NCBI GenBank assembly: GCA_037178625.1
Contig: CM074143.1
Coordinates: 992,001-1,056,000 of the forward strand
DNA length: 64,000 nucleotides
Direction of reading: 5' to 3'
DNA from: Skeletonema tropicum
Lineage: Eukaryota; Bacillariophyta; Thalassiosirophyceae; Thalassiosirales; Thalassiosiraceae
Made by a program: the position numbers and the translations under genes. Positions 54,002 through 64,000 of the stretch are shown piece by piece. Positions within the stretch are counted from its first letter, which is position 1; the number at the start of each line of letters is the position of its first letter. The notes under the pieces are model-generated. The model ran no database searches. It worked only from the letters and a program-made list of their open reading frames with translations, and was not told the origin of the DNA.

Positions 54002-55559
54002 ACCACGTAAATTTTTTATTGGGTACAACAGAATCAGCCTAAGCTTGACAATCAGTCGAAGCTTGGATTCAAATTAACCAAGCGAAGAAGAAGTTGCTAT
54101 GGTATAAAGAATATAATGTATGGAAGATGAAGGACACTCAACATCAACTTTTAACCAGAAGATGCCCACACCCCGGATCCACCCCGGGTGGCGTCTTTAC
54201 CACGTAACTGTGTCAATAATAGGTCGATTCTTTTGGTTCAAAGACCAACAACCTTCCATTTAGTTAGTTTAGAACGCCTCTGCAACGTGACATGGTGGTA
54301 TTCCGACCATTCTCCAAGATATTGGGGGTACTAATTCAGTAGCACTGGCATCGTCGGCCCGGGGTGCTCGGCCATCACGCATCACACACTAACAAAAAAC
54401 ATCTCCTCCATGACGAATCCGACGGCAAACCATGGTACTATTGGGCCAATATTCCCAAAATCAACATAAACAACATAGTGCCTGACCCCATTTTTTATGC
54501 AGATTCCGATTCTGTAAGCGGTGGCGGCCGAATCGGCGTCGTTGTGATGGTATACGGCTCTAACCGCCAGAGACACAAAATCTGCACATGCCGGGCAACA
54601 TCATGACATACTCATATTTAATAGATTTCGGCTATTTAATAGCCATGGTGCATTGCAGACACCTTCTGAATACTATGATGATTGATTATTATTATCAGTT
54701 TTATTGATTACATACAAATTAGACGTAATAATTGAGTAGTAGGTCAAATCATCCGCTGTTGCTTTGATCCCATCGGGTAGGAATGGTGCTGTTAGGAGTC
54801 ATATGATACCCTCAAACCACTGTATAATGCTCGCAACAGATGGCTATTGGTGTTGTGTGGTGAAAAGGCCCCCAACTTGCAGGATGAATACACTCAATAT
54901 CACTTCAAATACTCGTGTATGTAATTGCATTCGGCTCTTCATTTTCCACCAAAATATGCTACATATCAACCAGTCCAATAATGTCGTAGCCGCAATGAAA
55001 TAGAGATATCTACACCAACCACGTTGATTGTTATATTATAGTCATCACCTCACAGACTTTTGGCACCCTCTCATTTCATTTTCTGTCAGATATATGCATT
55101 CTCCTTTTTGATGTATTTTGTGGAAATTATCAATTTTCAACTACTGTATTCACCATGCCACTACATGCGCCATAGAACACCCCGACACACTCTAGAGGGG
55201 ATCGATCGCCGCTTAATAGAATATAGATGGCGTCTGCAAACCAGTTCAGTGGCAGAGCAGCTCCAACTATTCATCTGAAGACCATATTGGAAGTGCATCA
55301 TCATCACACCGATGTCAAAGCGCAATTTTCCGGCACCTCTACTTTGGTGTCATGATAAGTAGCGATGGCGTGGATCGATGTCCACCTGACGACACCACTT
55401 CATAGAAAGGCTATTGGAGAGGGAGTTGCTGCAGTTGGGCTGTCTAATTTTATGTGTAGCTAGTGTTGTTGATGTCGGCACGTACGGGGTCGAGGTGCGC
55501 CATGGTGATCGCTGGTGATTTTTTTCATTATCCCCGCTGGGCATCTTCTGGTTAATAAC
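54002..55559. other. Intergenic, no supported gene
   Basis: Short frames only. GGATCCACCCCGGGTGG near 54177 is a small GC-rich palindromic spot. No motif or repeat of note up to the ATG at 55560. Confidence 0.4.
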
Positions 55560-57204
55560 ATGTCAGCTGTGGCCACTATCCTGCTCGGGCTAGCGTCCTT
55601 TGCCTTTGCGGCGGCGCAGACGTCCTCTTTCAAAGACCCAATGACTGGAGAGCCCATCCAATTGATCCACAGATCCGAAGTACACCGTAAAACGGCGGAA
55701 ATCTGCCCAGAAGCAGTAGACTCTGCAGGTGAAACCTATTTCCATCCGACTAAGGACTCGGATGTCGGTGCAGTGTGGTAAGTTGATGAACAATACTGAT
55801 GTGCACATCTTATGTTGTTTGAACGATTGGTCACCTCTAACGCCTCTTCCTCTCTCTTCGACTTGATCCCCTCAGCACCAATTCAAATGACTACCCACAG
55901 CTATGGAAGGAGATTCCAGTAATGCCAGGTATCCCTCAATACCTCTCCTCCACTGGAGCAGAATGCTGCGAAAAATTCTACGGCCGGCATGGTGTCCCTT
56001 TGGAACAGTGTTACGTTAAGGATGTATGTGTCGCGTCTAAGTGGCACGTTTCAAGGTTTAAGTTGACGACGTGTACTAATTCGGGTGATTACCCTGATTC
56101 TTGGAATGATCCCAAGCTTTCTGTATACTTCCTGTTTGAAACCGCCGAAAAGTGTTGCCAGAAAGTTAAAGATAGGACAGGTCAGGCGTGTGATATTCGT
56201 GACGTCAATGAGCCATGGGATTGTAACAAATGGCATCTTGCCATTAAAAAAAGGTGACAACGACGATCCGCTCCACAAAGAGGGGACGTGTACGAATTCA
56301 GAGGTGCTTCATGAAGTTTGGGCAACCTACGAAGAACATTACATCTTCCCGGATTATCAAACTTGCTGCGAAAATTTTTTGATCCCCGATGAAGATTGTC
56401 ACAAGGCCGATGCGTGCGGCCCTCCAACCAAACCTCCCTCGAGACCTCCGACTCCAGTTCCTACTCCTGCTCACCGCCCTACTCAAAAGCCATCAGATAG
56501 TCCGACCAAGCGTCCTTCTGACAAGCCAGTCGCTGATGTTACTGAGACATGTACTCCAGGAGGCACGTGTTCCGCAGGGTCTTCTTGCGCAGTGGGCGAG
56601 GTGTCATGTTGTGGTCAGACGTATGATTCTATGACATGCGAATGCATTAGTGGGAGCTGGACCTGTCTTGTCAATGAAGCGTGTAGTATGCCCTGTGTTC
56701 CAACTAATTCACCGACAACTAATTTTCCGTCATAGGCCCTACATACCTCCGACTTCACAGCCAGTAGATACCACCACAACTACAACAACTCCTGCTACCA
56801 CCACCACCACTATCACACACTCTACGACTCCTGAGACCACTACATCTACTTCTACGTCCACAACAACAACAACAACAACTTCAAATCCAGGTGACATGGA
56901 ACTGAATTCTGGTTCTCTTGGTTCTCCGTCAGGAGCCCCAACTAGCGTATGTTCACTTCACACAAAAAAGAGGGCTTGCGAAGGAGCCAAGGCACAAAAA
57001 TGTGATTGGGATAGGACTGCAATGACGTGCATTCAGGAGGCTGACGACGATGAAGAGATGGAGCCCAACTCTGAATCTGCTACTGCTGATCTACAAGGAT
57101 GTGCTTCTTTGTATAAGAGAAAGGCCAAGTGCCAGAAAAATGCTGCGTGTACGTGGACAAGAGCAAAGTCAATCAAAGATAGGTGTACTCCTGTGGCAAC
57201 CTAA
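55560..57204 (+). pseudogene. Secreted Cys-rich and Thr-rich protein gene with two frameshifts
   Basis: Exon 1 (55560-55777) encodes a clear signal peptide (MSAVATILLGLASFAFAAAQ). A 98-nt intron (GTAAGTTG...CCCCTCAG) leads to exon 2 at 55876. Three Cys-rich repeats follow with the pattern CTNS...YP..W...Y..F.....CC......C...DVC. The frame breaks at a run of seven A (56246-56252): removing one A would continue IKK into GDNDDPLHKEG. A second break lies near 56735, where NSPTTNFPS ends and PYIPPTSQPV continues in another frame. Beyond come a Pro-rich linker, a Cys knot-like part (TCTPGGTCSAGSSC), a Thr-rich mucin-like tract and a Cys C-terminus ending at 57204. It could be a pseudogene, a gene with an unseen intron, or sequencing error at a homopolymer. 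A cell-surface role is inferred. Confidence 0.65.
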
Positions 57205-57257
57205 GATCATTAAGCAGTGCGAATGCTTTGTAAATTAATAATATATGTTATCAGGTT

Positions 57258-57327
57258 TTTATGCAAATGCCTACCTAACCTTCCTCATTCTTGGATTTTT
57301 CAGGAACTTCGACGAGAGCTGAAATTA
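57258..57327 (+). repeat. Captured intron-exon fragment of the 46462-50715 gene
   Basis: A stretch of about 65-70 bp closely matches 49866-49933: TGCAAATGC, CTACCTAACCTTCCTCA, TTGGAT, TTTTCAG, and GAACTTCGACGAGAGCTGAA. It therefore carries the branch site, acceptor and first exon bases of that intron. It lies in non-coding DNA 7.4 kb away. Confidence 0.85.
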
Positions 57328-58368
57328 GGGGGTGTTTTCATAACTTTCTGAATTTTTTATGCTGCCAAAAAACATCGACCAAGTGATTATATGCATACCT
57401 AAGGGTATTAGAAGTGATTTTTAGGAAGAATTATGTTCATAGCACCACCATGGTCGAAGATATCAATAGATTCAATTACAAGAAAATCACTTATCTGGTA
57501 TTGGACATTTACACATCCTATGTTGGAATTAAATATGCCTATTGTAGGAGGATACCAACCGGTTATGAAAATAATGGCGCCATCCATCATCATATCTCAC
57601 AAGACCAAAAAAAATGGCTCTAACCATTGTATCTTTGCCCCCATATCGTCGCTTACCACAGATAAAACCTATCTCATGATGTAAACTATATGCGGAACTC
57701 ATGTACCAGTGTATATGCAATGATATTTGATAAATTTTTGGGCTATTCATTCATGTTCCTGCACTGTAATCATGTAGAATGAGCTGGCAAGTGGCCACAA
57801 TATCTTGTCATCACCATGAAGATGGAGCATATCATCCCCCTTGAGACGTAATACACCCAAGTCAGCACACAACCTCTTTCTATTGATATATAAGGTGGAT
57901 TCGCAAAGGCTGGAGTGCCCGTTCTGGTCTTCATAGCAGTGATATATATTCCGTGAGCGAAGCATGACATCCGAATCGACTCTCATGAATTTTCGCTCGT
58001 ATATTCTGCAATAGCATGACGGGATGATTATCAATAACGAATAGAACGGCAACTACTCTCGACGTATATATATAGGCATTGTTTGCGCGGATCTATGTCA
58101 CACGTATTGATTGTCCCTTTTAATATTTGCAAATTTCGGTGTCAAATTTAGCTCTCCAAAATAATCGAATTTTTGTGTTATGGGGCTATGTCTCTTACAT
58201 CATAGACTACACACCATAAGAAACTGCTTCACATCACTTCATATAACCTATAGAAGGATGTGATGTGGTGGAATGAGGTTGAGTGATCCGTAACAATCCC
58301 AAAGTACACGGATCTGTCAGCATGCGTTAAGTTCTCATCTGCGGCTGAGGTGTGGGCCGTGCGTTCAA
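57328..58368. other. Intergenic, no supported gene
   Basis: About 1 kb of AT-rich sequence with short frames only, ending at the left boundary of the 58369-61131 element. Confidence 0.4.
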
Positions 58369-58544
58369 TACAGGGACCTGCCGCAACTAAACCCCCCGGG
58401 GGGTCTAAAAATTTTGGCTAGTCTGCTGTAGGGGGGTCTAACTTATTGAGTTTCAGTTTCACCCAAGAGACCCCCCCCCCACCACCACCACCTGCTGATG
58501 ATGACGCCACGGTCCGACGTATATATTTTACTACGAAGCAAAAA

Positions 58545-60371
58545 ATGGAAGCCGCAAAACGCGAGGAAGCCTTAGACGACAATGACGACAATGACGCATC
58601 TAAACCAAAAGTGCAAGGCACCCTTGCAAATTTTGGCTTCGTGCCAAGCGCAGAAGTGATGTCCGAATTTCATTGGATTCGTTTAATTGTATTGAAGAAT
58701 ATGCCCATCAGTGATGTCGACTGCCCCATCATGCAACAGACTGTAAAATATGGACACGTCAAAAGTAGCAAGACGGTCATGGACACCATTCATCGCCTTG
58801 TTCGAATCGTGGAGGATAAGATTAGCACAATGATGAAGAAGTCTCCCAAGGGACAGCTTCTCTTTGATGGATACACTGTTGGCGGCCAACATTACGTGGG
58901 GTTGTTCGCATCGTTCATGGAGCCGTACAAAGGGATGAAAGATGGGTAAGTGTCGCACTATTTTATGATATGTTCTGTATTATGCACCAAAAGCTCATAT
59001 TACTTTTAACTTTCATTCCTCTGTTGTATTAGGGTGGAAGTTGAAATGCACCGACATCAGTTGCGCCTCCTTGCTATGGCACCTCTCCCAGCTATTGAAG
59101 ATGGAAATGATGATGATGAGAATGAGGAGTCTGAAACATTTAATGCTAAGGCTCATATTAACTTCTTCATAGTCACACTTGAACTCTATGGTGTAGATTT
59201 CAGCGATTGGGTAGTCTGCCAATGTGCCGATAGTGCAGCAGTCAACATCAAGATCGCTAAAGACACTCATGGAGCGCACATCTCTTGCGGCAACCACAAC
59301 TTGGCGCTGGGTGGTGCGAAGATGATTGATGACGATGCACATCTGAAGCGAATCCTAGACTTGGTCCATGCAGTATCCGCCCATGTAAGAAACTCTTGTG
59401 TTGTGAGCACAGCTCTTCGAAATGCTGCAGCTGCCGCCAATCCTCAGCATGCCAACATAACTGCCAAGGGTGAATCAGTAACACGCAGATGGTTGGGTAG
59501 TGCCAATACTCTTCAGCAGCACATAAAGCTTTCTGAAATCTATCAAGATTTGAGCAATAGGGGAGTTGGCAAGATGCGGGAGCACAAAGAATCCGTTGAC
59601 CCTGACATTCTCGATGGCATCAGGTCACACCTCCAATACATCAATGAGATCAAGAAAATGTCCGTGACGATGCAGAAACATGGTTTGGAAGTGCAAGACA
59701 CTCAAGGCAGACTAGATAATCTCAGGAGGAGGGTTTTGAAGCAGAAGGGAAGGGTGGGGAAGAAGTTCAGGAACTGCCACTTGGATCTTAAGTATCTGCA
59801 ACCTGATAATGGCTTGACTACAGAACCACACTTTGTCACTGGAGTAATGAAGATTCAGAAGGGTGTCAAGTTCGAACAGACAATGTCTGAAGCGGAGAAG
59901 AAGGCATGCAAAGGTCTGTTGAAGGATCCTGCTGCTGCTGCTGCTGCTGATGATGATTCGTCATCTTCAGATGAGGACTCAGACGATGAGAGTTTGGAGA
60001 GAGGTTACAAAAGAGCGAAGGTAGAAGAATATGATCGAGTTATGGGAGAGAGTAAGTATATCAATTGTAGATTCATTCTGGGATCTGCTGCGGTTGTAGA
60101 GAGTCTGTGGAGTGAAGAAGATGCATTGATGAGCAAGAGGCGTCATGGTATGAACCCTATTACCAATGAAGCCATCCTCTTTCTGAAAAAGAATAAGGAC
60201 CTGTGGGATGTTGTAGATGTTAATGAGGCGAATGAGGACAGGAAAGCTGTAAAGAGGGATGAGCGTCTGGCAAAGAAATTGAGGGAACAGCAGGAGCTGG
60301 AGACATTGCTTCAGAAGATCACTGAAGAGGAAGAGATTGTGGAAGAGGAAGAGAAAGAAGGCTCTGACTAA
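58545..60371 (+). CDS. hAT-like transposase, intact two-exon frame
   Basis: Exons 58545-58945 and 59033-60371 with an 87-nt intron (GTAAGTGTC...TTGTATTAG) give 579 residues from the first in-frame ATG. The frame is open further up to about 58446 through a Pro run. LLFDGYTVGGQHYVGLFAS supplies the first catalytic Asp of the RNase-H-like core, CADSAAVNIKIA the second, followed by HISCGNHNLALGGAKMI (the hAT C-x-x-H block) and VTRRWLGSANTLQQHIKL. The C-terminal part has FILGSAAVVESLWSEEDALM and a charged coiled coil. No BED finger is recognisable at the N-terminus. The frame has no break, so a functional enzyme is possible. Confidence 0.75.
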
Positions 60372-60571
60372 ATAATATTAGGTTGCATAGTAATAATTGT
60401 GATAATTGAAATTAATTGCAATTAATTGTAATTGTCAATTAATTTTCAGGACCTCGCAGATGACAATCAATTAAAATTTAATTTTTCTGGGGTTTGCTGC
60501 TGATAACATCATGATGTTGTGTGTTGATGCAGTGGCTGGACGGATCTTGTTAAAATCGCGAAAGCATCCGT

Positions 60572-60874
60572 TTGATTGCCCGCCGTCAATCAAAGCCATA
60601 TGATACATTGGATTACGGAGCAACTACTCTTTTTCTAGTTCAGGTTGCCTACAAGGCATATGCATATGATCTTGGAAATCTTGGTTTTCCTTTCACGTTT
60701 GGTGACTTAACACCAGAAGGTGTTGGTGGTACTGTTGCAGAATCTCAGAAGGTGAAAATGGATCAGATGGCGTGTTGGCATAACAGCCCTTTCCTTACAC
60801 ACATGTGCAAGAAGGAGAAAACGTATTACAAGATTGTCAGTAAAGAAAAATGTCAAGTGCTTGACCAAAAATAG
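60572..60874 (+). pseudogene. Cys-rich transposase-like fragment inside the hAT-like element
   Basis: A 100-residue frame whose middle (60665-60821) is repeated at 53677-53833. After KCQVLDQK the frame stops. A one-base shift continues into KNRNENMCKPCCAEHGAPIC and a basic end, so the frame probably broke. The resulting C-x-x-C-C...C...H pattern resembles the zinc-binding C-terminal domain of piggyBac-type transposases, but this is a weak resemblance. It may be a nested remnant of another element. Confidence 0.4.
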
Positions 60875-61667
60875 GAATGAAAATATGTGCAAGCCATGCT
60901 GTGCAGAGCACGGAGCTCCTATCTGTTCTGCACACAAGAAGAAGCAGATGTGAAGACATAAATTAACGTGTAATTGATCCCTTCTAGTGATCGCCTTACT
61001 AAGTTACCTACTAGTCGAAACCGGAGGAGGGGGGTTTAAATATTTTGGCTACCATAGGCTGTGATTTGGAGGGGGGGTTTAAGCCGACCAGGGGGTTTAG
61101 TTGCGGCATATGTACATGGCAGGTCCCTGTATTCAATATAGAATTGTTTAGAAGATTATTATGGCGGCAGAAAAAGCGCGCCGATCTGCGCCGCCGAACA
61201 TTTTTGCCCAAACAGGAAAGTTCCGATTGTTTTTTTCAAATTCAAATCATAAAAACCATGGCGAAAAGTCAACATATATAAAATCGCACATAATCGGTCA
61301 CAGCTTGTTCCATAGGTAAGATGAGACCATATCAGGATAAGCGCCGTGATCGCGCAAGAATTCTGGATAAGGCTGATGTTTCTCATCATGATCGACGGTT
61401 CATGTGACGTGCTGCATGTGTATTTTATGCCTCTCATCTGTTGCCATTTCCGCATGCTCCGACATCGATACTAACATCCATTATTGGCTTTTCTTCAGTT
61501 GCACGTGCCGGTAGATTAGATTCCCTACAGCCTATTGCCATGTCTCAACATTTGTCACAATCGACGAACTCTCAGGGGGGACTTTCCCCCATGTCAAACG
61601 TTTCCAGCGCCAACGTCGTTATAAACAACATTGCCATCACCGGATCACCGGCCCCGGGCAACGGCTT

Positions 61668-61805
61668 ATGTCTCCAGTTAAACCATATTTGTTTGGAGGC
61701 AAACCAAGGAAAATGAAAGCGTCTGATAACTTTGCATCTTTTAAGCTTATCAAGACGAGCAGCAGCTGTAAGAGTAAGAGTGGGAAAAAGAGCCGAAGTG
61801 TGTAA
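61668..61805 (+). CDS. Short ORF, truncated paralogue of the 62387-62614 ORF
   Basis: 45 residues starting MSPVKPYLFGGKPRK and then diverging into a Lys/Ser-rich tail. The copy on the other strand keeps a longer coiled-coil tail. An overlapping frame from 61540 (MSQHLSQSTNSQGG...) is open here but carries a stop in the other copy, so it is unclear which frame is used. Function unknown. Confidence 0.35.
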   Translation: MSPVKPYLFGGKPRKMKASDNFASFKLIKTSSSCKSKSGKKSRSV

Positions 61806-62386
61806 CAATGTATGTTAAAAAGAAGGGAGTGTATAGATGTATAGAAAGTATAGTTGTAACGTATTACCCAAATCAATGTACATAAGTTACAAATAGTCAC
61901 AGTGCTTGTAGCATCCTACTACGTCAAGATGTGTAATACTTGAGAGAATGACTCCTGCCGCATGCGTTCAATGACTCCTCCTTGTTTATGAAACACTTAT
62001 TGAAGAATGAAGAGATCGTACTTTCGCTTACTCTCTTACTCGCCAGTGAGATAAAACAACCATTCAACATAGCTAGCGCGTGTTATGCTTGACTCCTCAG
62101 ATGAAGTTGATACAGAATAAGCATGTCTATGTCGTCGAGAGATAGGGAATTGGGAACCGTAGTAGGATGCTACAAGCGCTGTAAATACTTGTAACTAATG
62201 CAGATAAATGTAATCATTGATTTGGGATGTATATACGTTACACCTATTGACCTTTCCACGGCAGCCCCCTTTCACTCCTTTTCATCACTCAATCTCGTTA
62301 ACATACATTGTTATGTACACACGTATCATCTCACGCAACATCATAAATATGTCTATTCTCATTCCTTTCTTCGCGTTACTCTTAAG

Positions 62387-62614
62387 TTAATCATGAAGAA
62401 GTCTTTTGTGCGTTTCAAGTGCAATCTTGTCCTCAAGCGTAGTGCCACTCCTTTTCCCTCCCCCTCCATCTGCGGCTGCAATCCTCAACTTCTCATTATC
62501 CTTCCTCAACTTCTCAATCTCGTCCTCCATCTTTTTCATAAATGCCGCCTTCTGCTTGTTTTCATTCGTCTTCCTTGGTTTGCCTCCAAACAAATATGGT
62601 TTAACTGGAGACAT
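62387..62614 (-). CDS. Small coiled-coil protein, unknown
   Basis: 75 residues: MSPVKPYLFGGKPRK followed by a heptad-rich basic and acidic helix (MKKMEDEIEKLRKDNEKLR) and a Gly-rich spot. It lies in the right copy of the inverted pair. Such short coiled coils occur in bZIP-like or element-encoded proteins. I cannot name a family. The real start could be in an upstream exon. Confidence 0.4.
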   Translation of the reverse strand: MSPVKPYLFGGKPRKTNENKQKAAFMKKMEDEIEKLRKDNEKLRIAAADGGGGKRSGTTLEDKIALETHKRLLHD

Positions 62615-63115
62615 AAGCCGTTGCCCGGGGCCGGTGATGGCAATGTTGTTTTAGCGACGTTGGCGCTGGAAACGTTTGACATGGGGGAAAGTCCCCCCTG
62701 ATAGCTCGTCGATTGTTACAAATGTTGAGACATGGCGATAGGCTGTAGGGAATCTAATCTACCGACACGTGCAACTGAAGAAAAGCCAATAATGATGTTA
62801 GTATCGATGTCGGAGCATGCGGAAATGGCAACAGATGAGAGGCATAAAACACACATGCAGCACGTCACATGAACCGTCGATCATGATGAGAAACATCAGC
62901 CTTATCCAAAATTCCTGCGCGATCACGGCGCTTATCTTGATATGGTCTCATCTTACCTATGGAACAAGCTGTGGGCGATTATGTGCCGATTCTATGGTGA
63001 CTTTTCGCCATGGTTTTTTTATTTTATTTTTGAAAAAAAATCAGAAGAGACTCTTGCTCGGGCAAAATTGTTCGGCGGCAGATCGGCGCGCTTTTTCTGC
63101 CGCGATAATACCATA

Positions 63116-64000
63116 CAGTCGTCGTACGGTTATTTTGACACACGCTTATTTTGACATTACAGTTATTTTGACACAGCAGCAGAGAACACTACCTTCTCTT
63201 ATCGCTGGCTTCCCCGCTTCTCCCGAGGAGGGAGAAGAGGCAGCTCAGCCACACAAACCACCATGACCATGACCATGACATTACCATACACAATACTTAC
63301 ACAATACAGCGAGACAAATTAATAAAGTAAACGACAATGAGTGCTGCTAGATGTGCTGCGGGCGATTATTGCGACATGGAAGGCCTCCCCTTGCCGCCTG
63401 AAGGCAGCAGGGATTCGAGACACTTTTGTCTTCGTTGCGGACATCAGAAGCATGCGCCGTGTGGGCACCAATTTGATGATTTGCGAGGTAACGAAGAAGA
63501 ATACAAAGATATCCTTGATGTCATTGCGCCTAAAAAGGATGGTGATCGACCTAATCCTAAGCCAGCGGGGAAAAAAGGTCCGCAACTTGAAATTTGTTTT
63601 AACTGTGTTCATCAAATCCGGTCATTGACAACAACACCGGCAGCTGCACCCGCACCCTCACCTATGCCCGTCGAAACTCCAGCCACCACCACCACCACGA
63701 ACTCTTCGGTCCAAACCACAGCGAGAAGTTCAGCGTCAGCAAATGCAGCAGATGTTTCAGCGGCAGCCGCTCCTTTGCCTTCCTCTACCGCTTCCGCTGC
63801 AAAGAAAAGTAATGGAGGAGGTGTCGTTGACTTAACTGCCGATGCACCAAAGAAGAAGAAATCAAAGCAAACAAAACTAAAGCCCCCTTCTGGAGGAAAA
63901 AGAAAGGAGAAGCCGCCGAAGCCAAGGAAGGAGCGAACAAATTATTCAATTCAAAAAAGGCTTGAGATATTGGAGTACAAAGCTAAATATGGTGGTGGGC
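63116..64000 (+). mobile_element. Left end of a Tigger/pogo-like transposon, continues past the window
   Basis: TA (63114-63115) is followed by CAGTCGTCGTACGGTTATTT. A CAGTCGTC start next to TA resembles Tigger/pogo ends of the Tc1/mariner group. TTATTTTGACA is repeated three times (63130-63140, 63146-63156, 63163-63173), with spacing of 16-17 bp that fits iterated transposase-binding sites. The open frame at 63337 belongs to it. The right end is outside the window. Confidence 0.6.
63337..64000 (+). CDS. Pogo/CENP-B-like transposase, N-terminal part
   Basis: The frame is open from the ATG at 63337 to the window edge (221 codons). Residues 1-95 hold Cys/His pairs (CAAGDYC, CLRCGHQKHAPCGH, CFNCVH) that may bind zinc. 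An Ala/Thr/Ser/Pro-rich linker follows, then VVDLTADAPKKKKSK, which looks like a SUMO-interacting motif next to a nuclear localisation signal, then a basic stretch. The last visible part, RTNYSIQKRLEILEYKAKYG, resembles the first helix-turn-helix of the psq/CENP-B type used by pogo transposases. The DDE domain should lie beyond the edge. Confidence 0.6.
   Translation, partial: MSAARCAAGDYCDMEGLPLPPEGSRDSRHFCLRCGHQKHAPCGHQFDDLRGNEEEYKDILDVIAPKKDGDRPNPKPAGKKGPQLEICFNCVHQIRSLTTTPAAAPAPSPMPVETPATTTTTNSSVQTTARSSASANAADVSAAAAPLPSSTASAAKKSNGGGVVDLTADAPKKKKSKQTKLKPPSGGKRKEKPPKPRKERTNYSIQKRLEILEYKAKYGGG

Larger units (their letters stand above)
58369..61131. mobile_element. hAT-like transposon with compound terminal repeats
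   Basis: The left end TACAGGGACCTGCC is found in inverse at the right end (61118-61131). GCCGCAACTAAACCCCC lies just inside on both sides, with about 10 extra bases between the two blocks on the right. A GGGGGGT(C/T)TAAA(A/T)ATTTTGGCTA motif occurs in the same orientation near both ends (58396-58418 and 61031-61051). TTCAA flanks both ends (58364-58368, 61132-61136). A 7-bp TTCAATA match is possible if the ends are set two bases inward on one side. CAGGG ends and the encoded transposase point to hAT, though a clean 8-bp duplication is not visible. Confidence 0.75.
61155..63108. repeat. Two inverted, convergent copies of one 0.8-0.95 kb unit
   Basis: The left copy (61155-61923, plus orientation) and right copy (62157-63108, minus orientation) share about 540 bp of outer sequence at high identity (61155-61710 against 62573-63108). 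The weaker inner parts still align in patches such as AACAATGTATGTTAA and CCCAAATCAATG. Both end with TGTAGCATCCTACTACG (61907-61923 and inverse 62157-62173). A 233-bp unrelated spacer lies between. Each copy holds a short open frame starting MSPVKPYLFGGKPRK. Confidence 0.9.

Noticed and set aside
55225..55300. tRNA-like stretch around CAGTTCAGTGGCAGAGC
   Set aside because: It resembles a D arm, but no paired acceptor, anticodon and T stems can be drawn.

Overview
The window looks like nuclear DNA of a photosynthetic stramenopile, most likely a centric diatom (inference). Genes lie on both strands. Short introns (about 75 to 125 nt, GTAAGT-type donors) interrupt many frames. One enzyme carries the ASAF plastid-targeting motif typical of diatoms. 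Secreted proteins carry the PT-rich and Cys-rich cassettes common in diatom cell-surface proteins. There is one tRNA gene, tRNA-Phe(GAA). I ran no database search: family names rest on motifs I can read, and coordinates and splice sites were worked out by hand.

Layout. 1-4928 (minus) is the 3-prime-open part of a nonribosomal peptide synthetase with two modules. Its two adenylation domains are almost identical except in the substrate-pocket segment. 5321-8048 holds two small mobile elements. 8299-16490 carries a plastid-type M17 leucyl aminopeptidase, a DENND4-like Rab exchange factor and a TMEM151-like membrane protein. 16705-18360 is a satellite array of about 195 bp units. 18432-29294 (minus) is one gene of 16 exons encoding a predicted 3086-residue secreted protein that joins DUF1800 and DUF1501 regions with CBM6-like inserts, an HPGG motif and recently multiplied Cys-rich exon cassettes. 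30345-39151 holds an acidic protein of unknown function, a multi-PAS class III nucleotidyl cyclase with adenylate-type residues, and a type II membrane protein. 39339-41389 contains a hAT element with an 8-bp target duplication and a Stowaway-like MITE. 41641-50715 holds a monoacylglycerol-lipase-type hydrolase, the exocyst subunit Exo70, tRNA-Phe and a large disordered protein.

From 50.7 kb the sequence is mostly intergenic or transposon-derived: foldbacks, a frameshifted secreted Cys-rich and mucin-like gene, a captured fragment of the neighbouring 1.4k-residue gene, a hAT-like element (58369-61131), two inverted convergent copies of an unknown short gene (61155-63108), and the left end of a Tigger/pogo-like element that continues past the window edge.

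Functional links. DENND4-like and Exo70 both belong to vesicle traffic. The DUF1800/DUF1501 protein and the Cys-rich gene are both secreted-surface candidates. The PAS cyclase implies cAMP signalling. No operon logic applies. The strongest signals are the pocket-only divergence of the two NRPS adenylation domains, the giant DUF1800-DUF1501 fusion with homogenised exon cassettes, and the cluster of bounded DNA transposons.
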